A stretch of DNA of 64,000 bases from Chitinophaga agri (GCF_010093065.1 NZ_CP048113.1:6094001-6158000), one strand, 5' to 3'. Counted from the stretch's first letter, positions 43,585 through 53,005 are shown. Made by a program: numbers and translations. The notes: a model not told the origin generated them from the letters alone.

Positions 43585-44838
43585 TCAATCGTATGTTCTG
43601 CGCAGGAACCAGATATCTCTCAGTGAGAAGTGGAACACACCGTTGACATAGGTTTCCTTGATAAGGCCACCGCTGGTAGTACCTCTCTGGCCAACTTCAA
43701 CACCTATGTAATAACGCAGGTAGTTCGATTTGGAAGGAAGGGATACGCCGACAGTACCAGCGACATCCTTGATCTGGTTGTTGTTCAGTACCAGGTAAGA
43801 TTTATAATAGGAAGCACCTGCCTGGATCACTACACCTTCTACCTGCTGCGTACCATATTTACGTCTGAAGGTATATTCCAGACCCGTAGACATTCTCTCA
43901 GAGTTAGCGAATTTGTAGTTAGTACCAGGCGCCTGGGTTTCACCCCACATTTGTCTGCGGTAGTCAGCCAGCCAGCTGATCGTACCGTTACCCAGGTGGA
44001 TACCACCGCCGAATTGCTCAGGCAGGGTATATTTTTCTTTTGCGAGATTATCTTCAAACAGGGTAGTCTCTGTAGCGTTCATCACAATGAGCTTTTTCTC
44101 ATAGCTCAGTTTTGTTTTGAAGCGGTAGGTAGCACCGAGACCGAGCACCCAGTCACCACCTAATCTACCGGCATATTGCGCACCCAGATTGAAGTTGGTG
44201 TTGAATGCGTACCGCTGGATTTTAGTAGAAACGGTATCACCGCCTACGTTCTCAGTGGTATTGTTAGGTCCGAAAAGGAAGTTGGTGGATACACCGACAG
44301 CGAAGTTCTTGGTAAGTCTTACGCCATTGGAGATGTATGCTTTATAGATACCACCAGTACCTTCGGTAGTAGTAGTCTGGGGTGATGTATCGACAAATTT
44401 GGTAGATACGAGCTTATAGTCCACGCTGCTGAACTGTCCGAAGCCGGCACTCATCCCCCATCTGCTGTTTACTTTGAAGCCCATTGCCAGGCGTTTTACG
44501 TTAACGTCGCCGGCCTGTCTGTTCAGGTTGACAGCATCTTTGTAAGTAACGGACTGAGCGCGCAGGGATACGTCAAACATGAAATGCTGACGAGGTAAAG
44601 CAGCATAAGAAGCAGGGTTCAGCTCATTCAGATAGTTATCTGAACGGCGGCCGATACCGGTGCTACCCAAGCCAAAGTTGCGGGTATAATCGCGCTCTTC
44701 CTGGTCACCGATGGCATACGCAGAGTAGAGAGAATTGATCCCGTGTTGTGCCATTGCCTTGCCGCCGAGTAAAAGCATCAGGCCGCATAAGCCGGTCGTA
44801 TATTGTATTCGCTTCATGTAGTCAATTCTTGATTGCAT
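43585..44838 (-). CDS. putative outer-membrane beta-barrel protein
   Basis: A 417-aa protein with a signal peptide. The upstream ATG at 44838 overlaps the neighbour's stop by one base (TAATG). An ATG 7 codons in (44817) gives the cleaner signal MKRIQYTTGLCGLMLLLGGKAMA and may be the true start. After the signal come alternating amphipathic strands and many aromatic residues. LGSTGIGRRSDNYLNELNPA lies near residue 55 and is typical of FadL/OMPP1-like barrels in Bacteroidota. Cargo is unknown. It is cotranscribed with the upstream DUF4270 lipoprotein. Confidence 0.7.
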   Translation of the reverse strand: MQSRIDYMKRIQYTTGLCGLMLLLGGKAMAQHGINSLYSAYAIGDQEERDYTRNFGLGSTGIGRRSDNYLNELNPASYAALPRQHFMFDVSLRAQSVTYKDAVNLNRQAGDVNVKRLAMGFKVNSRWGMSAGFGQFSSVDYKLVSTKFVDTSPQTTTTEGTGGIYKAYISNGVRLTKNFAVGVSTNFLFGPNNTTENVGGDTVSTKIQRYAFNTNFNLGAQYAGRLGGDWVLGLGATYRFKTKLSYEKKLIVMNATETTLFEDNLAKEKYTLPEQFGGGIHLGNGTISWLADYRRQMWGETQAPGTNYKFANSERMSTGLEYTFRRKYGTQQVEGVVIQAGASYYKSYLVLNNNQIKDVAGTVGVSLPSKSNYLRYYIGVEVGQRGTTSGGLIKETYVNGVFHFSLRDIWFLRRTYD

Positions 44839-46172
44839 TATTTATACCGCAGGTAATAGATCTGTATAGTAATTCTGTTGGTCGAATTTCTGCCATCACC
44901 CAGGATCGCACGGTCAAAGTTAGTAAGACCAGTGTTTCTGGGAGGCAATAATGCCAGACCACGGTAAGAATTATCAGTAGTATTTAACTGTGCAATGCAA
45001 TAATTGGTAATGTCGTAAGTATAGGCGGTTCCTGTATTATAGATATTGTCCAGCACCAGGGTACCGTACTGAATGGCACCGGTAAGCGGGGAGCGGAGGG
45101 TGTCTTCAATGACGTTGCCATTGGTGATGACACCGAGTGGCAGGTTGGCAGGCAGTGGATAAGGGTATTTGTAGGTACCCTTTTCCGGTCTGACAGTGAG
45201 GGTAGCTCTCATAATTTTAGAGAACTTGCTCAGCTGGTTGAAATTCTTCAGATAAGGGAAGTCGATACGGCCAATGAGGTTGGTCAGCGGCTGTACAAAC
45301 AGCTGGCGGTCAGCGTCAGCAGAAGGGAGCAGTCGTTTAGAAGGGCTTAAAGCAGCCAGCGGAGAACCGGCTGGGCGCTCTACGTCTATACGATTGAACT
45401 GTGTAGCTGAATTATATACAGCAAAGTCTCTGTATTCCTGTTTGATCTCGCCGGGAGTAGTATGGAAGAAGAGGCGCAGGTTGAGGGAGTCATCCGCTCT
45501 CAGGGAGGTGATGACCTGACTGTTGGCCCCTGGTTTCAGTGCCAGTCCTTTAAAGTAATTTAAGAACTGTTGCTGATTGGTGATGGTGGTAGCGTTTCTG
45601 TCAGCGAGGTCGAAGAACTCCTTACCCAGCACGTCATTGATCGCGATCCTTAAGACAGTATCACGATGGGGACGGATGGTTCGCTGGATCTGACCTAACG
45701 GGGTAGTTTCAGTAGCGAAGTTACTGCGGCTGTAGAGGAACGCGCTGTTTCCCGGGCGTTTGATCTCTTCGGTCACACGATATACCTCAATATGCTGAGG
45801 GAGGGTCGTGTCGCCGTAGTGTTCGTATTTCGGATGTATTAATAATACAAGAGAGTCATAAATTGCCCTGTCGGGGATAGCGGTACCGCTATATGCTTTT
45901 ACCTGCCAGAAAGAGCTGGCGGATATTTTACCGAAGTAAGGGTCGTTATTGGTACCCACCAGCGCAACGCCCATATTAGAAGTAGGAACAGAATCAAGGT
46001 ATGCCGTGCTCATGTTCATTGTAATGGTATCTGTAACGAGATACTCGGTACCACTCTGATCTGTGACACCATCATACAAAAAACCTTCCTTTTCACAGGC
46101 AGCGGCGCCAGTGATCAATAATGCACAAACCAGGTATTTACAGGCCACTTTGGCGCGGATACTTTTATTCAT
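44838..46172 (-). CDS. DUF4270-family lipoprotein
   Basis: A 444-aa protein. I chose the ATG at 46172 (MNKSIRAKVACKYLVCALLI), not a GTG 11 codons earlier, because it leads directly into a lipobox TGAAAC with the acylated Cys near residue 27. The mature protein carries the DUF4270 pattern: DTITMNMSTAYLDSVPT, then GTNNDPYFGKISASSFWQVK and a later DSLVLLIHPK. This family occurs widely in Bacteroidota as outer-membrane lipoproteins of unknown role. It shares a one-base overlap with the barrel gene downstream. A bundle of cell-surface function is inferred only from location. Confidence 0.85.
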   Translation of the reverse strand: MNKSIRAKVACKYLVCALLITGAAACEKEGFLYDGVTDQSGTEYLVTDTITMNMSTAYLDSVPTSNMGVALVGTNNDPYFGKISASSFWQVKAYSGTAIPDRAIYDSLVLLIHPKYEHYGDTTLPQHIEVYRVTEEIKRPGNSAFLYSRSNFATETTPLGQIQRTIRPHRDTVLRIAINDVLGKEFFDLADRNATTITNQQQFLNYFKGLALKPGANSQVITSLRADDSLNLRLFFHTTPGEIKQEYRDFAVYNSATQFNRIDVERPAGSPLAALSPSKRLLPSADADRQLFVQPLTNLIGRIDFPYLKNFNQLSKFSKIMRATLTVRPEKGTYKYPYPLPANLPLGVITNGNVIEDTLRSPLTGAIQYGTLVLDNIYNTGTAYTYDITNYCIAQLNTTDNSYRGLALLPPRNTGLTNFDRAILGDGRNSTNRITIQIYYLRYK

Positions 46173-46366
46173 GGAGCGCAATTTTAGACAGGAACCCAAC
46201 TTCACGCTGATTTAATATGCGAATAAGCTCTTTTCATCGACGAATAACCATTCATATTCTTTGTGCTACTGTTGGGGTAGCAAGGTATACTATATGTCAA
46301 AAAACGGGTTGGCAGATAAAAAGACCTAGTTTGTCTGTCAAAACTCCCCAAATATCTATTTTATGA

Positions 46367-46395
46367 TTGAGCTTAGATAAGTGCGGATAATTTTG
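46367..46395 (+). promoter_or_regulatory. promoter of the kelch gene
   Basis: TTG at 46367-46369 and TAATTTTG at 46388-46395 are 18 bases apart, a perfect -7 element. It lies 29 bases before the kelch gene start in the 251-base gap between divergent genes. I could not find an equally clear promoter for the minus-strand DUF4270 gene. Confidence 0.65.
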
Positions 46396-46423
46396 GCAGC
46401 TATTAAAAAAGTAAAAATAACTT

Positions 46424-47443
46424 ATGCGCTATTTAAAAGTATGTTTTCTGGGATTGGCAGTACTTACATTAGCCTCCTGTTCATCAAGCGAAGATACGAC
46501 CACGCTGGGTAACTGGGTAAGAAGAGCAGATTACCAGGGCGATGCCAGAAGGGAAGCAGTGAGCTTTGTGATTGGAGATACAGCGTATGTAGGAACCGGT
46601 ACCAGCGGTGTTGATGGTGGTACTTTATTAAGTTCTTTTTATAAGTACGACCCGGCGAAAGATAACTGGACTATGATAGCGTCTTTGCAGGATCCGAACG
46701 ATGCTACTAAAAATCTGGCCCGTACCGGTGCATCAGCTTTCGCAGCTGCAGGCAAAGGTTACGTAGCTACTGGTAGCGATGCAGATTTCAAATCACTGAA
46801 AGATACCTGGGAATATAACCCAACTACCAACACCTGGGCCAGCAAAGCTGATTTCCCTGGTGCTGCACGTTACTTTGCAGTTGCCTTCTCCGTGAAAGAC
46901 CAGGGTTACCTGGGTACTGGCTACGATGGCGGTAACAACATGAGCGACTTCTTCAAATTCAACCCGGCTACCAACAGCTGGACACCGATCACTGCACTGA
47001 AAGATAAAAGAAGACAGGCAACTGCTTTCGTTATCAAAGACAGCGCATACGTTGTGACTGGTACCGGTGCTGGTACTGTTCCTACCCGTATGTATGTATA
47101 CGATGCAGCGAACGATGTATGGAAAGAGAAAGCTAAGATCGAAAACGCTACTGATGAGTCTTTCGATGATGATTACTCTTCTATCTCCCGTTATGCAGGT
47201 GTTTCCTTCGTGATCAACAACAAAGGATATGTAACTACAGGTTCCAGCTCAGCTACCTGGGAGTACGATCCGGTTAACGACCGTTGGACAGAAAAAACCG
47301 CTTTCGATGGTGCTAGCCGTACCAGCGCAGTTGGTTTCTCCGTAAAGAACAGAGGTTTCATCGGAACTGGTTACTCCAGCAGCACTTACCTGGATGACCT
47401 GTATGAATTCTTCCCTGATCAGGAAAATGATACGAATGACTAA
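46424..47443 (+). CDS. kelch-repeat beta-propeller lipoprotein
   Basis: A 339-aa lipoprotein with lipobox LASC (Cys at residue 19). The rest is about six kelch blades with repeated patterns such as YKYDPAKDNWTMIASL, WEYNPTTNTWASKADF, FKFNPATNSWTPITAL and WEYDPVNDRWTEKTAF. Each blade holds GYLGTGYDG- or AYVGTGTSG-like strands. It is probably anchored to the outer membrane and binds a protein or glycan. Codon choice looks strongly biased (many GCT, GGT, ACC), suggesting high expression. The DUF4907 gene overlaps its end by 8 bases. Confidence 0.9.
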   Translation: MRYLKVCFLGLAVLTLASCSSSEDTTTLGNWVRRADYQGDARREAVSFVIGDTAYVGTGTSGVDGGTLLSSFYKYDPAKDNWTMIASLQDPNDATKNLARTGASAFAAAGKGYVATGSDADFKSLKDTWEYNPTTNTWASKADFPGAARYFAVAFSVKDQGYLGTGYDGGNNMSDFFKFNPATNSWTPITALKDKRRQATAFVIKDSAYVVTGTGAGTVPTRMYVYDAANDVWKEKAKIENATDESFDDDYSSISRYAGVSFVINNKGYVTTGSSSATWEYDPVNDRWTEKTAFDGASRTSAVGFSVKNRGFIGTGYSSSTYLDDLYEFFPDQENDTND

Positions 47444-47807
47444 TCCTAAGTCTATTCTCATCGCTTCCCTGTCAGCAGGACTGGCTTTAACTGCCTGTCA
47501 GCAGCAACAGACGAACCGAACCGAAAATATGCAGGAAACTACCGCTACCGCAGTGCATGACAGCATTGCGGTAGTGACGTTTCAACCAGCAAATGGTGGC
47601 TGGGGTTATAAGATCAACAAGGGTACTCATACCTACATTGAACAACCATTCATCCCGGTGATCCTCGGCAATAAACCTTTTCAAAGTGAAGAGGACGCCA
47701 GGAAAGTCGGAGAACTGATAGCGGCCAAGCTCAGGAAAAACCCGGGCGGTTTGCCGGATTTAACGCGGCAAGAGCTGCTTGAAATGAAAATAGCCGGTGT
47801 AGAGTAG
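47436..47807 (+). CDS. DUF4907-family lipoprotein
   Basis: A 123-aa protein. The start at 47436 was chosen because MTNPKSILIASLSAGLALTACQ is a good lipoprotein signal with lipobox LTAC. An ATG at 47427 is also possible, and the longer GTG/ATG-initiated frame is not needed. The mature part has GGWGYKINKGTHTYIEQPFIPVILGNKPFQSEEDA, matching my memory of DUF4907. It overlaps the kelch gene stop by 8 bases, so the pair is translationally coupled. Their co-occurrence suggests a shared complex at the outer membrane. The function is unknown. Confidence 0.8.
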   Translation: MTNPKSILIASLSAGLALTACQQQQTNRTENMQETTATAVHDSIAVVTFQPANGGWGYKINKGTHTYIEQPFIPVILGNKPFQSEEDARKVGELIAAKLRKNPGGLPDLTRQELLEMKIAGVE

Positions 47808-47851
47808 CACTAAAAACACTCCGGTAGATACATGTTAACTTATATTAATAT

Positions 47852-47875
47852 TGGCCACAGTACTGTGTCTGGCCA
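47852..47875. repeat. inverted repeat after the DUF4907 gene
   Basis: TGGCCACAG and CTGTG-TCT-GGCCA flank a central CACAGTACTGTG perfect palindrome. Without a T-run it may be a weak terminator or an operator for the downstream LytS gene. Confidence 0.4.
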
Positions 47876-47986
47876 TATAGGCTATCTATTCCCCTCCAAA
47901 TTTTAACATTCCTTTTACTACACTTAACAAATTTTAACAGCCTGTTTACGGGAATTGAGTGTAAGTTTATCGCGCTTTTGGGCTAC

Positions 47987-49249
47987 ATGATAAATTTAAA
48001 ACAACTCTATAGGAACCGGTTAATCAAAATAGGGCTGCATATTGTAGTTTGGACCTGTTTCCTGTGCTTTCCCTTTTTCATCTATCGGATAAAGATCCAG
48101 CATCCCTGGTTCTTCGCCCGGGAAATCGTGGATAACCTCTTCCTCATAGGACTGTTTTATCTCAATTTTTATGTACTGATCCCGCGGTTTTTCACAGTAA
48201 AGAAAATCGTCTACTACCTGTCTTTTGTGGTACTGACATTGGTCTTTATCATTATGCAACAGGCTGTGACAGAATACTTTTTCTGGAAAGGCTTTGCCAC
48301 TGAAGAAACAGTTGTAATACCCGCCGGGACCAGAGATGTCGGATTTGCACCACCGCCTCCGGGCTTTATGCGATATGACCTTCTCGAAAGCAGGGCACAT
48401 ACCAGGCATTCCCGCAAAAGCAGCCGGGCAGCACTGTATACAGATGCCAGCCTGAACGATTCGATGGTCGTTCCAAATAAGGAAATCGTTGATAATCAAA
48501 CGGAAATGTCGTTTCTGGATTACATTTTGTTTCCAGAGATCTTACGGAAATCAGTGTTTGCCGCACTACTCATGCTCTTTATGAGCGGATTTATCAAGAT
48601 AGCCCAGGAATGGTTTAAGAGCGAACAGCAGCGGGAGGAACTGAAAGTGGAGAATCTCAATGCTGAACTGAAATTTTTAAAGTCGCAGATTAATCCTCAC
48701 TTCCTGTTTAACTGTCTAAACACCATTTATTCACTGGCCCATAAGCATTCCGTCCAGACAGAGCACGCCATTGTGAAGCTGTCTACCATCATGCGGTATA
48801 TGATCTATGATTCGAATGAAGACAAGGTGCAGTTACAGCAGGAGTTGCAATACCTGGAAGACTATATTGACATACAACGTCTTAGAATGCCTGATGATAT
48901 AATAGTGGATTATGCGGTACAGGGAAATCCGGCAGGATTAAAGATAGCTCCCATGTTATTGGTGCCCTTTGTGGAAAACGCCTTCAAACATGGGATCAGT
49001 TACGCGGAACCTTCTTTTATTGCCATTGCCCTGGCCATTGAAAAGAATGAGATGAGACTGGTGGTGGAGAATAGCCGTTTCCGCCAACGGGTAGCTGAAA
49101 AAGGTGGTATCGGTTTACAGAATGTGCGCAAGCGCCTTGAATTACTGTATGCGGATCATCATGAGCTGGAAATCACAGAATCCGAAAACCAATTTATTGT
49201 TGATTTAAAAATCGTGTTGAAAAATGATCAGGTGTATAGCGGTGGATGA
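47987..49249 (+). CDS. LytS-type sensor histidine kinase
   Basis: A 420-aa membrane kinase; the ATG at 47987 is preferred to an in-frame TTG at 47978. Hydrophobic segments near residues 15-30, 42-65 and 72-95 and another before residue 200 form a four-helix membrane part. The His_kinase domain begins with the phosphoacceptor region FLKSQINPHFLFNCLNTIYS near residue 235, and the ATPase N-box is VPFVENAFKHGIS. The partner LytTR regulator overlaps its 3' end by 26 bases. The signal is unknown. Such pairs in Bacteroidota usually act locally or on single operons. Confidence 0.93.
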   Translation: MINLKQLYRNRLIKIGLHIVVWTCFLCFPFFIYRIKIQHPWFFAREIVDNLFLIGLFYLNFYVLIPRFFTVKKIVYYLSFVVLTLVFIIMQQAVTEYFFWKGFATEETVVIPAGTRDVGFAPPPPGFMRYDLLESRAHTRHSRKSSRAALYTDASLNDSMVVPNKEIVDNQTEMSFLDYILFPEILRKSVFAALLMLFMSGFIKIAQEWFKSEQQREELKVENLNAELKFLKSQINPHFLFNCLNTIYSLAHKHSVQTEHAIVKLSTIMRYMIYDSNEDKVQLQQELQYLEDYIDIQRLRMPDDIIVDYAVQGNPAGLKIAPMLLVPFVENAFKHGISYAEPSFIAIALAIEKNEMRLVVENSRFRQRVAEKGGIGLQNVRKRLELLYADHHELEITESENQFIVDLKIVLKNDQVYSGG

Positions 49250-49934
49250 TGAACCACTTGCGTTGGAAATAATCACTGATTTTGCAAAGAAGGTGCCCTT
49301 CCTGCAACTGGTAGGCACGTTCCAAAATGCAACCGAGGCCCTGCGCTTCCTACAGGAAGAGCGGGTAGACCTGCTTTTCCTCGATATCAAGATGCCCGAT
49401 ATTACAGGTATTCAGTTAATGAAATGTTTGAAGTATCCGCCGATGGTCATTTTTACCACTGCATATGGTGAATATGCGCTGGAAGGCTTTGACCTGGAAG
49501 TAGTGGATTATCTGCTGAAACCTGTACCGTTCGAACGTTTCCTGCGAGCGGCCACCAAAGCGCTTGAGTTCAGAAGCATGTCTCAGCAGAAAAACGGAGA
49601 CAGCAGTAACGGGCATGTAAATGATTACATCTTCATTAAGACAGAATACAAGATCATTAAGATCAATCTGGAAGATATTTTATTCATCGAAGCACTGAAA
49701 GACTATACGAAAATTTATACTCCTTTTCAGCCGGTGTTAACACTGCGCAGCCTTAAATCATTTGAAACACGTTTACCTGCGGATAAGTTCATCAGGGTAC
49801 ACCGCTCGTACGTGGTATCGCTGAATAAGATCAATTCTGTGGAAAAGAACACCGTGATGATCGCTAATCAGTCTATCCCTATCAGCGATGGTTACAGGGA
49901 GAAATTCTATGATGTGATCAACCGCAACAGTTAG
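49224..49934 (+). CDS. LytTR-type response regulator
   Basis: A 236-aa two-domain regulator. The receiver domain (residues about 1-115) has the acidic pair in CIAVDDEPLA, the phosphoacceptor D53 in LFLDIKMPD and the conserved Lys in LLKPVPFERF near 104. The LytTR DNA-binding domain (about 135-236) has FIKTEYKIIKINLEDILFIEAL and FIRVHRSYVV. It is cotranscribed with the kinase. The binding site is not visible in this window. Confidence 0.94.
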   Translation: MIRCIAVDDEPLALEIITDFAKKVPFLQLVGTFQNATEALRFLQEERVDLLFLDIKMPDITGIQLMKCLKYPPMVIFTTAYGEYALEGFDLEVVDYLLKPVPFERFLRAATKALEFRSMSQQKNGDSSNGHVNDYIFIKTEYKIIKINLEDILFIEALKDYTKIYTPFQPVLTLRSLKSFETRLPADKFIRVHRSYVVSLNKINSVEKNTVMIANQSIPISDGYREKFYDVINRNS

Positions 49935-49961
49935 GACATTCAGCATATTATCAACATAAAG

Positions 49962-49998
49962 GAAAACGGTAACCAGTATGATACTGATTACCGTTTTC
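49962..49998. terminator. bidirectional terminator after the LytTR gene
   Basis: An 11-bp outer stem (GAAAACGGTAA with TTACCGTTTTC) plus a 6-bp inner stem (CAGTAT with ATACTG), one C-A mismatch, loop TGA. It lies between the plus-strand regulator and the minus-strand cysteine desulfurase, whose stop is 33 bases away, and probably serves both. Confidence 0.8.
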
Positions 49999-50030
49999 TT
50001 ATTTATGGATAAGCTGTTTGCTGTTATCGT

Positions 50031-51155
50031 TTAGATGATCTCTTTCAGCTTCGCTATAACCGCATCGATCTCTTCTTTAGTGTTGTCTTTACCAAATGAG
50101 AAACGTACGGCTATCTTGTTAGGATCGCTGTTGATAGCACGGATCACGTGAGAACCTGCATCCGCACCGGATGTACAGGCACTACCGCCGGAGGCGCAGA
50201 TACCATTGATGTCCAGGTTAAACAGCAGCATCTCACTCTTCTCCGTTTTAGGGAATGATACGTTCAGTACGGTGTACAGGCTGCGTCCATAGAGGTCGCC
50301 GTTGTAACCTACACCTGGAATGTTTTTAATCAGCTCTTCCATCATGTATAAACGCAGATCATTGATGTACCTGCTGTGCTCTTCCATGTGCTCAGTAGCC
50401 AGTTCCAGTGCTTTCGCAAAACCAACGATACCATATACATTCTCTGTACCGGCGCGCATGTTACGCTCCTGTGAACCACCATGAATGAACGGGGAGATCT
50501 TTACATTTTCGTTGATGTAAAGAATACCCACGCCTTTCGGACCATTGAACTTATGCGCAGAACCGTTAATGAAGTGTACCGGTGTATTACGCAGGTCGAA
50601 TGGATAGTGGCCTACTGTCTGCACAGTATCAGAATGGAAGATAGCGTCAAACTCCTTACACAGGTTACCTACAGCATGAATATCCAGCAGATTACCGATC
50701 TCGTTGTTGGCATGCATCAGGCTTACCAGGCAGCGTTCAGGGGAGTTAGCCAGCAACTCACGGAGGTGTTCCATATCTACGTGCCCGTTCGGCAGCAAAC
50801 GAACATTGCTCAGCTTTATCTTCTCTTTGGAATGTGCATGCTCTACGGAGTGCAGGGTAGCATGGTGTTCAATCTCAGAAGAGATGATGTGGCGGCAGCC
50901 CAGGTTATGGATAGCTGCGCTAACGGTTGTGTTGGTACTTTCAGTACCACCGGAAGTAAAGAAGATCTCTCCCGGATTCGCATTCAGGATCTTGGCTACG
51001 GATTTACGTGCATTTTCGATGGCCAGTCTGGTTTCGCGGCCATAGGAATAGATGGACGATGGATTACCATACTTTTCAGTCAGGTAGGGCAGCATCACAT
51101 CCAGCACTTCTTTATCCAGCGCCGTGGTGGCTGCATTATCAAAATAAATTCTTTT
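50031..51155 (-). CDS. cysteine desulfurase (NifS/IscS-like)
   Basis: A 374-aa PLP enzyme. The most likely start is TTG at 51155, giving MKRIYFDNAATTALD, the usual N-terminus; no ATG precedes it. A GTG 15 codons earlier is possible but adds a low-complexity tail. The PLP Lys is in GSAHKFNGPKGVGILY and the catalytic Cys in ASGGSACTSGADAG near residue 325. It supplies sulfur for Fe-S clusters or thio-modifications. No IscU or other partner gene is next to it here. It is monocistronic between two terminators. Confidence 0.92.
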   Translation of the reverse strand, partial: KRIYFDNAATTALDKEVLDVMLPYLTEKYGNPSSIYSYGRETRLAIENARKSVAKILNANPGEIFFTSGGTESTNTTVSAAIHNLGCRHIISSEIEHHATLHSVEHAHSKEKIKLSNVRLLPNGHVDMEHLRELLANSPERCLVSLMHANNEIGNLLDIHAVGNLCKEFDAIFHSDTVQTVGHYPFDLRNTPVHFINGSAHKFNGPKGVGILYINENVKISPFIHGGSQERNMRAGTENVYGIVGFAKALELATEHMEEHSRYINDLRLYMMEELIKNIPGVGYNGDLYGRSLYTVLNVSFPKTEKSEMLLFNLDINGICASGGSACTSGADAGSHVIRAINSDPNKIAVRFSFGKDNTKEEIDAVIAKLKEII

Positions 51156-51327
51156 CAAGATGGTGGTGGTTTTTGATAAAAAAATGCCGTTGGCGGTCAC
51201 AAATGTCTGAATTTTTTGGAAAATATGCCCAATGTAATATGCTACATGACAGTATTGTGATGAATAAACCGGAGCCGCCGGGGTAGAACCAGGAATGGGG
51301 AACTAAACCAATTGCCACCATATAAAT

Positions 51328-51364
51328 GACAGGGGCGCTTTCCATTATCGAAAGCGCCCCTGTC
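51328..51364 (-). terminator. terminator after the phosphoglucosamine mutase gene
   Basis: A 15-bp perfect stem (51328-51342 with 51350-51364) has a 7-base loop and contains the GGGGCGC core. It lies between the desulfurase and the glmM-like gene, downstream of the latter's stop on the minus strand, with ATTTATA after it. Confidence 0.8.
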
Positions 51365-51409
51365 GTTTATAGTAAGCAGTACATTTAATAGTCAAAGTGC
51401 TCAGGCAGC

Positions 51410-51430
51410 ATTCCTGATTCCTGATTTTTA
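51410..51430. repeat. short heptad repeat at the 3' end of glmM
   Basis: Three adjacent units ATTCCT, GATTCCT and GATTTTT lead straight into the TTA that is the stop codon of the minus-strand gene (51428-51430). This is a minimal copy of the heptad family seen in four other gaps. Confidence 0.6.
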
Positions 51431-52819
51431 ATGCATAAACTCCCTGATATCCTGCATGATCCTTTTGGCAATGTTATCCGCTGTCGTCTCATTCTGGCTT
51501 TCCGCATAGATACGGATGATAGGTTCAGTGTTGGAGGTACGGAGGTGTACCCAATCCCTGTCGAACTCTATTTTTAAGCCGTCTTCGGTGTTAACAGGCT
51601 GGTTTTTGTATTTACCCCTGATCTTGTCGAAGATGGTTGCCACGTTTACACCTTTGTCCAGCTCTATCTTGTTTTTAGAGATAAAGTAGTCAGGATAGCT
51701 GTTACGAATGGCTTTCAGGTTCTTTTTGGTCTGGGCTACATGGCTGAGGAACAGACCGATACCGATCAGTGCATCACGACCGTAGTGCAGGTCAGGAACG
51801 ATGATACCACCATTTCCTTCCCCCCCGATCACGGCGTTCACTTCTTTCATTTTACGTACTACGTTCACCTCACCTACAGCAGACGGGTGATATTCGCCGC
51901 CATTCTTCAGGGTCACATCTTTCAGTGCCTGTGTGGAGGACAGGTTGGAAACGGTGTTCCCTTTTCTTGATTTCAGCACGTAATCAGCTACAGCTACGAG
52001 GGTATATTCTTCACCGAACATGCTACCGTCGTCACAAACGAAGCAAAGACGGTCTACATCCGGATCAACAGCGATACCCATGTCAGCGCTGGATTTATTG
52101 ACTTCATTGCTTAGTGCAGTGAGGTTTTCCGGAAGAGGCTCCGGATTATGGCTGAAGCGGCCGTTCACTTCATCAAACAGTACAGTAACTTCTTCCACAC
52201 CCAGTGCTTTGAGCAGGGCAGGAACGAAGATGGCGCCGGTTGAATTGACAGCATCTACGACTACTTTGAAATTGCGGGCTTTAATAGCTTCAACATCGAC
52301 CAGCGGGTAGTTCAGTACCATGTCAATATGTTTCTGCATATAGGTGTCATCCTGGCGATAAACACCGAGTTTATTCACATCAGCGAAGGTAAAATCTTCA
52401 CGTGCGGCCAGGTCGAGTATGATGGCACCTTCTTCGCCGGAGATAAATTCGCCTTCACCGTTCAGTAGCTTTAGCGCATTCCACTCTTTAGGATTGTGGC
52501 TGGCGGTAAGGATAATACCACCCGCTGCCTGTTCCGCTTTCACCGCAATTTCAACGGTGGGAGTGGTGGAGAGGCCAAGGTCCACGACATCCAGCCCCAA
52601 TCCGGTTAAAGTAGCTACGACGAGTTGCCTTACCATTTCTCCCGAAATGCGGCCGTCGCGTCCGATCACCACTTTTTTATTGTCAGATTGTTTAAGTAGC
52701 CAGGAGCCGTATGCCGCTGTGAACTTTACAACATCAAGAGGGGAGAGTCCTTCTCCAGGTTTACCTCCGATAGTTCCGCGAATACCAGAAATCGATTTGA
52801 TCAGTGCCACGAATTTCAA
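51428..52819 (-). CDS. glmM: phosphoglucosamine mutase / phosphomannomutase family
   Basis: A 463-aa four-domain phosphohexomutase. The N-terminus has GIRGTIGG. The phosphoserine loop is ILTASHNPKEWNALK near residue 100, the metal loop DPDVDRLCF is near 250, and the sugar-binding region GGEGNGGIIVPD is near 330. The C-terminal phosphate loop includes LRTSNTEPIIRIYAES. It converts glucosamine-6-phosphate to the 1-phosphate for cell wall synthesis. The glmM call rests on the cell-wall role usual in Bacteroidota; phosphomannomutase is an alternative. It is monocistronic and followed by a terminator. Confidence 0.85.
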   Translation of the reverse strand: MKFVALIKSISGIRGTIGGKPGEGLSPLDVVKFTAAYGSWLLKQSDNKKVVIGRDGRISGEMVRQLVVATLTGLGLDVVDLGLSTTPTVEIAVKAEQAAGGIILTASHNPKEWNALKLLNGEGEFISGEEGAIILDLAAREDFTFADVNKLGVYRQDDTYMQKHIDMVLNYPLVDVEAIKARNFKVVVDAVNSTGAIFVPALLKALGVEEVTVLFDEVNGRFSHNPEPLPENLTALSNEVNKSSADMGIAVDPDVDRLCFVCDDGSMFGEEYTLVAVADYVLKSRKGNTVSNLSSTQALKDVTLKNGGEYHPSAVGEVNVVRKMKEVNAVIGGEGNGGIIVPDLHYGRDALIGIGLFLSHVAQTKKNLKAIRNSYPDYFISKNKIELDKGVNVATIFDKIRGKYKNQPVNTEDGLKIEFDRDWVHLRTSNTEPIIRIYAESQNETTADNIAKRIMQDIREFMH

Positions 52820-52997
52820 TTTTTAAAGGAAGGGCAAATATAAAATTACAATCAGCAAACAACAAATGAATTAAATATATAGCACTGCCTTTCAGTGATA
52901 TAGTGAATTTAATAGATGTGTTATGGTTTTAATGTAGGCTAATTATATAGGGGTTAGGAAACTTTTGCCTGTTTTTCTTTAATGCCACAGTTTAGCA

Positions 52998-53005
52998 TAC
53001 TTTTG
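52998..53005 (+). promoter_or_regulatory. -7 element before the LTA-synthase-like gene
   Basis: TACTTTTG is a perfect TAnnTTTG. It lies 31 bases before the ATG at 53036 and inside the longer frame starting at 52982, so it argues for 53036 as the start. A clear -33 TTTG is not at the ideal distance. Confidence 0.5.
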
